Shown one piece after another: positions 6,532 through 6,909 of a DNA stretch of 6,909 nt (position 1 is the stretch's first letter; the number at the start of each line of letters is the position of its first letter). The position numbers were made by a program, and so were the translations under genes. Where the stretch lies: contig JAJQGR010000154.1 of assembly GCA_021200345.1 (NCBI GenBank), positions 1 to 6,909 of the forward strand, given 5' to 3'. This stretch comes from Lachnospiraceae bacterium (GTDB lineage: Bacteria > Bacillota > Clostridia > Lachnospirales > Lachnospiraceae). The notes under the pieces were generated by a model. That model had not been told where the DNA came from, did no database searches, and saw only the letters and a program-made list of their open reading frames with translations.

Positions 6532-6909
6532 TTAAAATTTTATCAGGCCCTGATCCAGCAGAGACTGTACGCTTTTGAGTATTCCGAATTTCGCGTGAGG
6601 CCAGGTCAGACCGCCCTGAAAATATACCGTATAGGGCGGTCGGATGGGTCCGTCCGCGGACAACTCAATACTGGAGCCGGACACAAAGGCTCCCGCCGCC
6701 ATAATTACCGGGGCATCATATCCAGGCATATCCCAGGGCTGTGGCGTCACAAAAGAATCCACCGGCGCCGCTGCCTGAATTCCCTGGCAAAATGCGATGA
6801 CGCCCTCGGGATTTCCAAAAGTCACAGCCTGAATAATATCATGACGGGAAGCACGGCTGTCGGGAAACACTGAAAATCCCAGCTGCTCATAAAGGTTTGC
6901 CGCAAAAAC
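6532..6909 (-). CDS. Methionine gamma-lyase/aluminum-resistance family PLP enzyme (C-terminal part, cut by window edge)
   Basis: The open frame runs from the window edge to a TAA at 6532-6534 and gives 125 residues, about the last third of a family whose members are usually a little over 400 residues. It is recognised from SRHDIIQAVTFGNPEGVIAF (21-40 of the fragment), GIQAAAPVDSFVTPQPWDMPG (43-63), IMAAGAFVSGSSIELSADGP (69-88), RPPY and GGLTWPHAK (99-107). These are typical of the family that includes B. subtilis YnbB, annotated as aluminum resistance protein or methionine gamma-lyase-like. It is a fold-type I PLP enzyme by homology; the PLP lysine should lie in the missing part. Substrate is not established from sequence, and the aluminum-resistance name should be treated with caution. 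The frame continues upstream past the internal GTG at 6870, so that codon is not the start. In Clostridia the gene often sits between miaA and radC. Confidence 0.93.
   Translation of the reverse strand, partial: VFAANLYEQLGFSVFPDSRASRHDIIQAVTFGNPEGVIAFCQGIQAAAPVDSFVTPQPWDMPGYDAPVIMAAGAFVSGSSIELSADGPIRPPYTVYFQGGLTWPHAKFGILKSVQSLLDQGLIKF

Noticed and set aside
6542..6554. Possible terminator after the PLP-enzyme gene (ATCAG and CTGAT around a three-base loop, then A/T-rich sequence)
   Set aside because: The stem is only five pairs, overlaps the coding end and is followed by mixed A and T rather than a clean U-run.
6870..6872. GTG as the start of a small 112-residue gene at the right edge
   Set aside because: The frame continues upstream to the window edge with family-typical residues (ANLYEQLGF), so it is an internal codon of a longer gene.

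Overview
The window holds one strand (minus) of a dense bacterial cell-shape operon. It suggests a Gram-positive anaerobe of class Clostridia, most likely a Lachnospiraceae-like lineage. The reasons are the order radC, mreB, mreC, mreD, PBP2 gene, minD, a PLP-enzyme gene of the methionine gamma-lyase/aluminum-resistance family just upstream, mid-range GC content, strong GGAGG-type ribosome sites and an unusually long PBP2. This placement is inferred from gene order and protein style, not from a database search.

Reading in the direction of transcription (from high to low coordinates): 6909-6532 is the C-terminal third of the PLP-enzyme gene, cut by the window edge. An 87-base gap (6445-6531) follows and carries a plausible sigma-A-type promoter facing radC. 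RadC (6444-5764) leads the operon, followed after 16 bases by a divergent MreB actin homologue starting at TTG (5747-4737). MreC (4740-3865) overlaps it by 4 bases. MreD (3856-3296) starts 8 bases after MreC. A 974-residue PBP2 (3336-412) starts inside mreD. After 54 bases comes the first 119 codons of minD (357-1), cut by the window edge. There is no gene-free stretch over 300 bases, and no RNA gene, mobile element, CRISPR array or long repeat was seen.

The genes work together in lateral-wall growth. MreB filaments under the membrane, with MreC and MreD, position and activate the peptidoglycan transpeptidase PBP2, whose glycosyltransferase partner RodA is expected nearby but is not in the window. 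MinD is the membrane ATPase of the Min system that keeps division at mid-cell. The overlaps and coding-embedded ribosome sites suggest tight translational coupling along mreB-mreC-mreD-PBP2.

This is largely a conserved housekeeping region and I see no clearly new system. The points most worth a second look are the roughly 230-residue insertion inside the PBP2 transpeptidase domain, the altered nucleotide-pocket motifs of MreB, and the absence of minC from its usual place between the PBP2 gene and minD.
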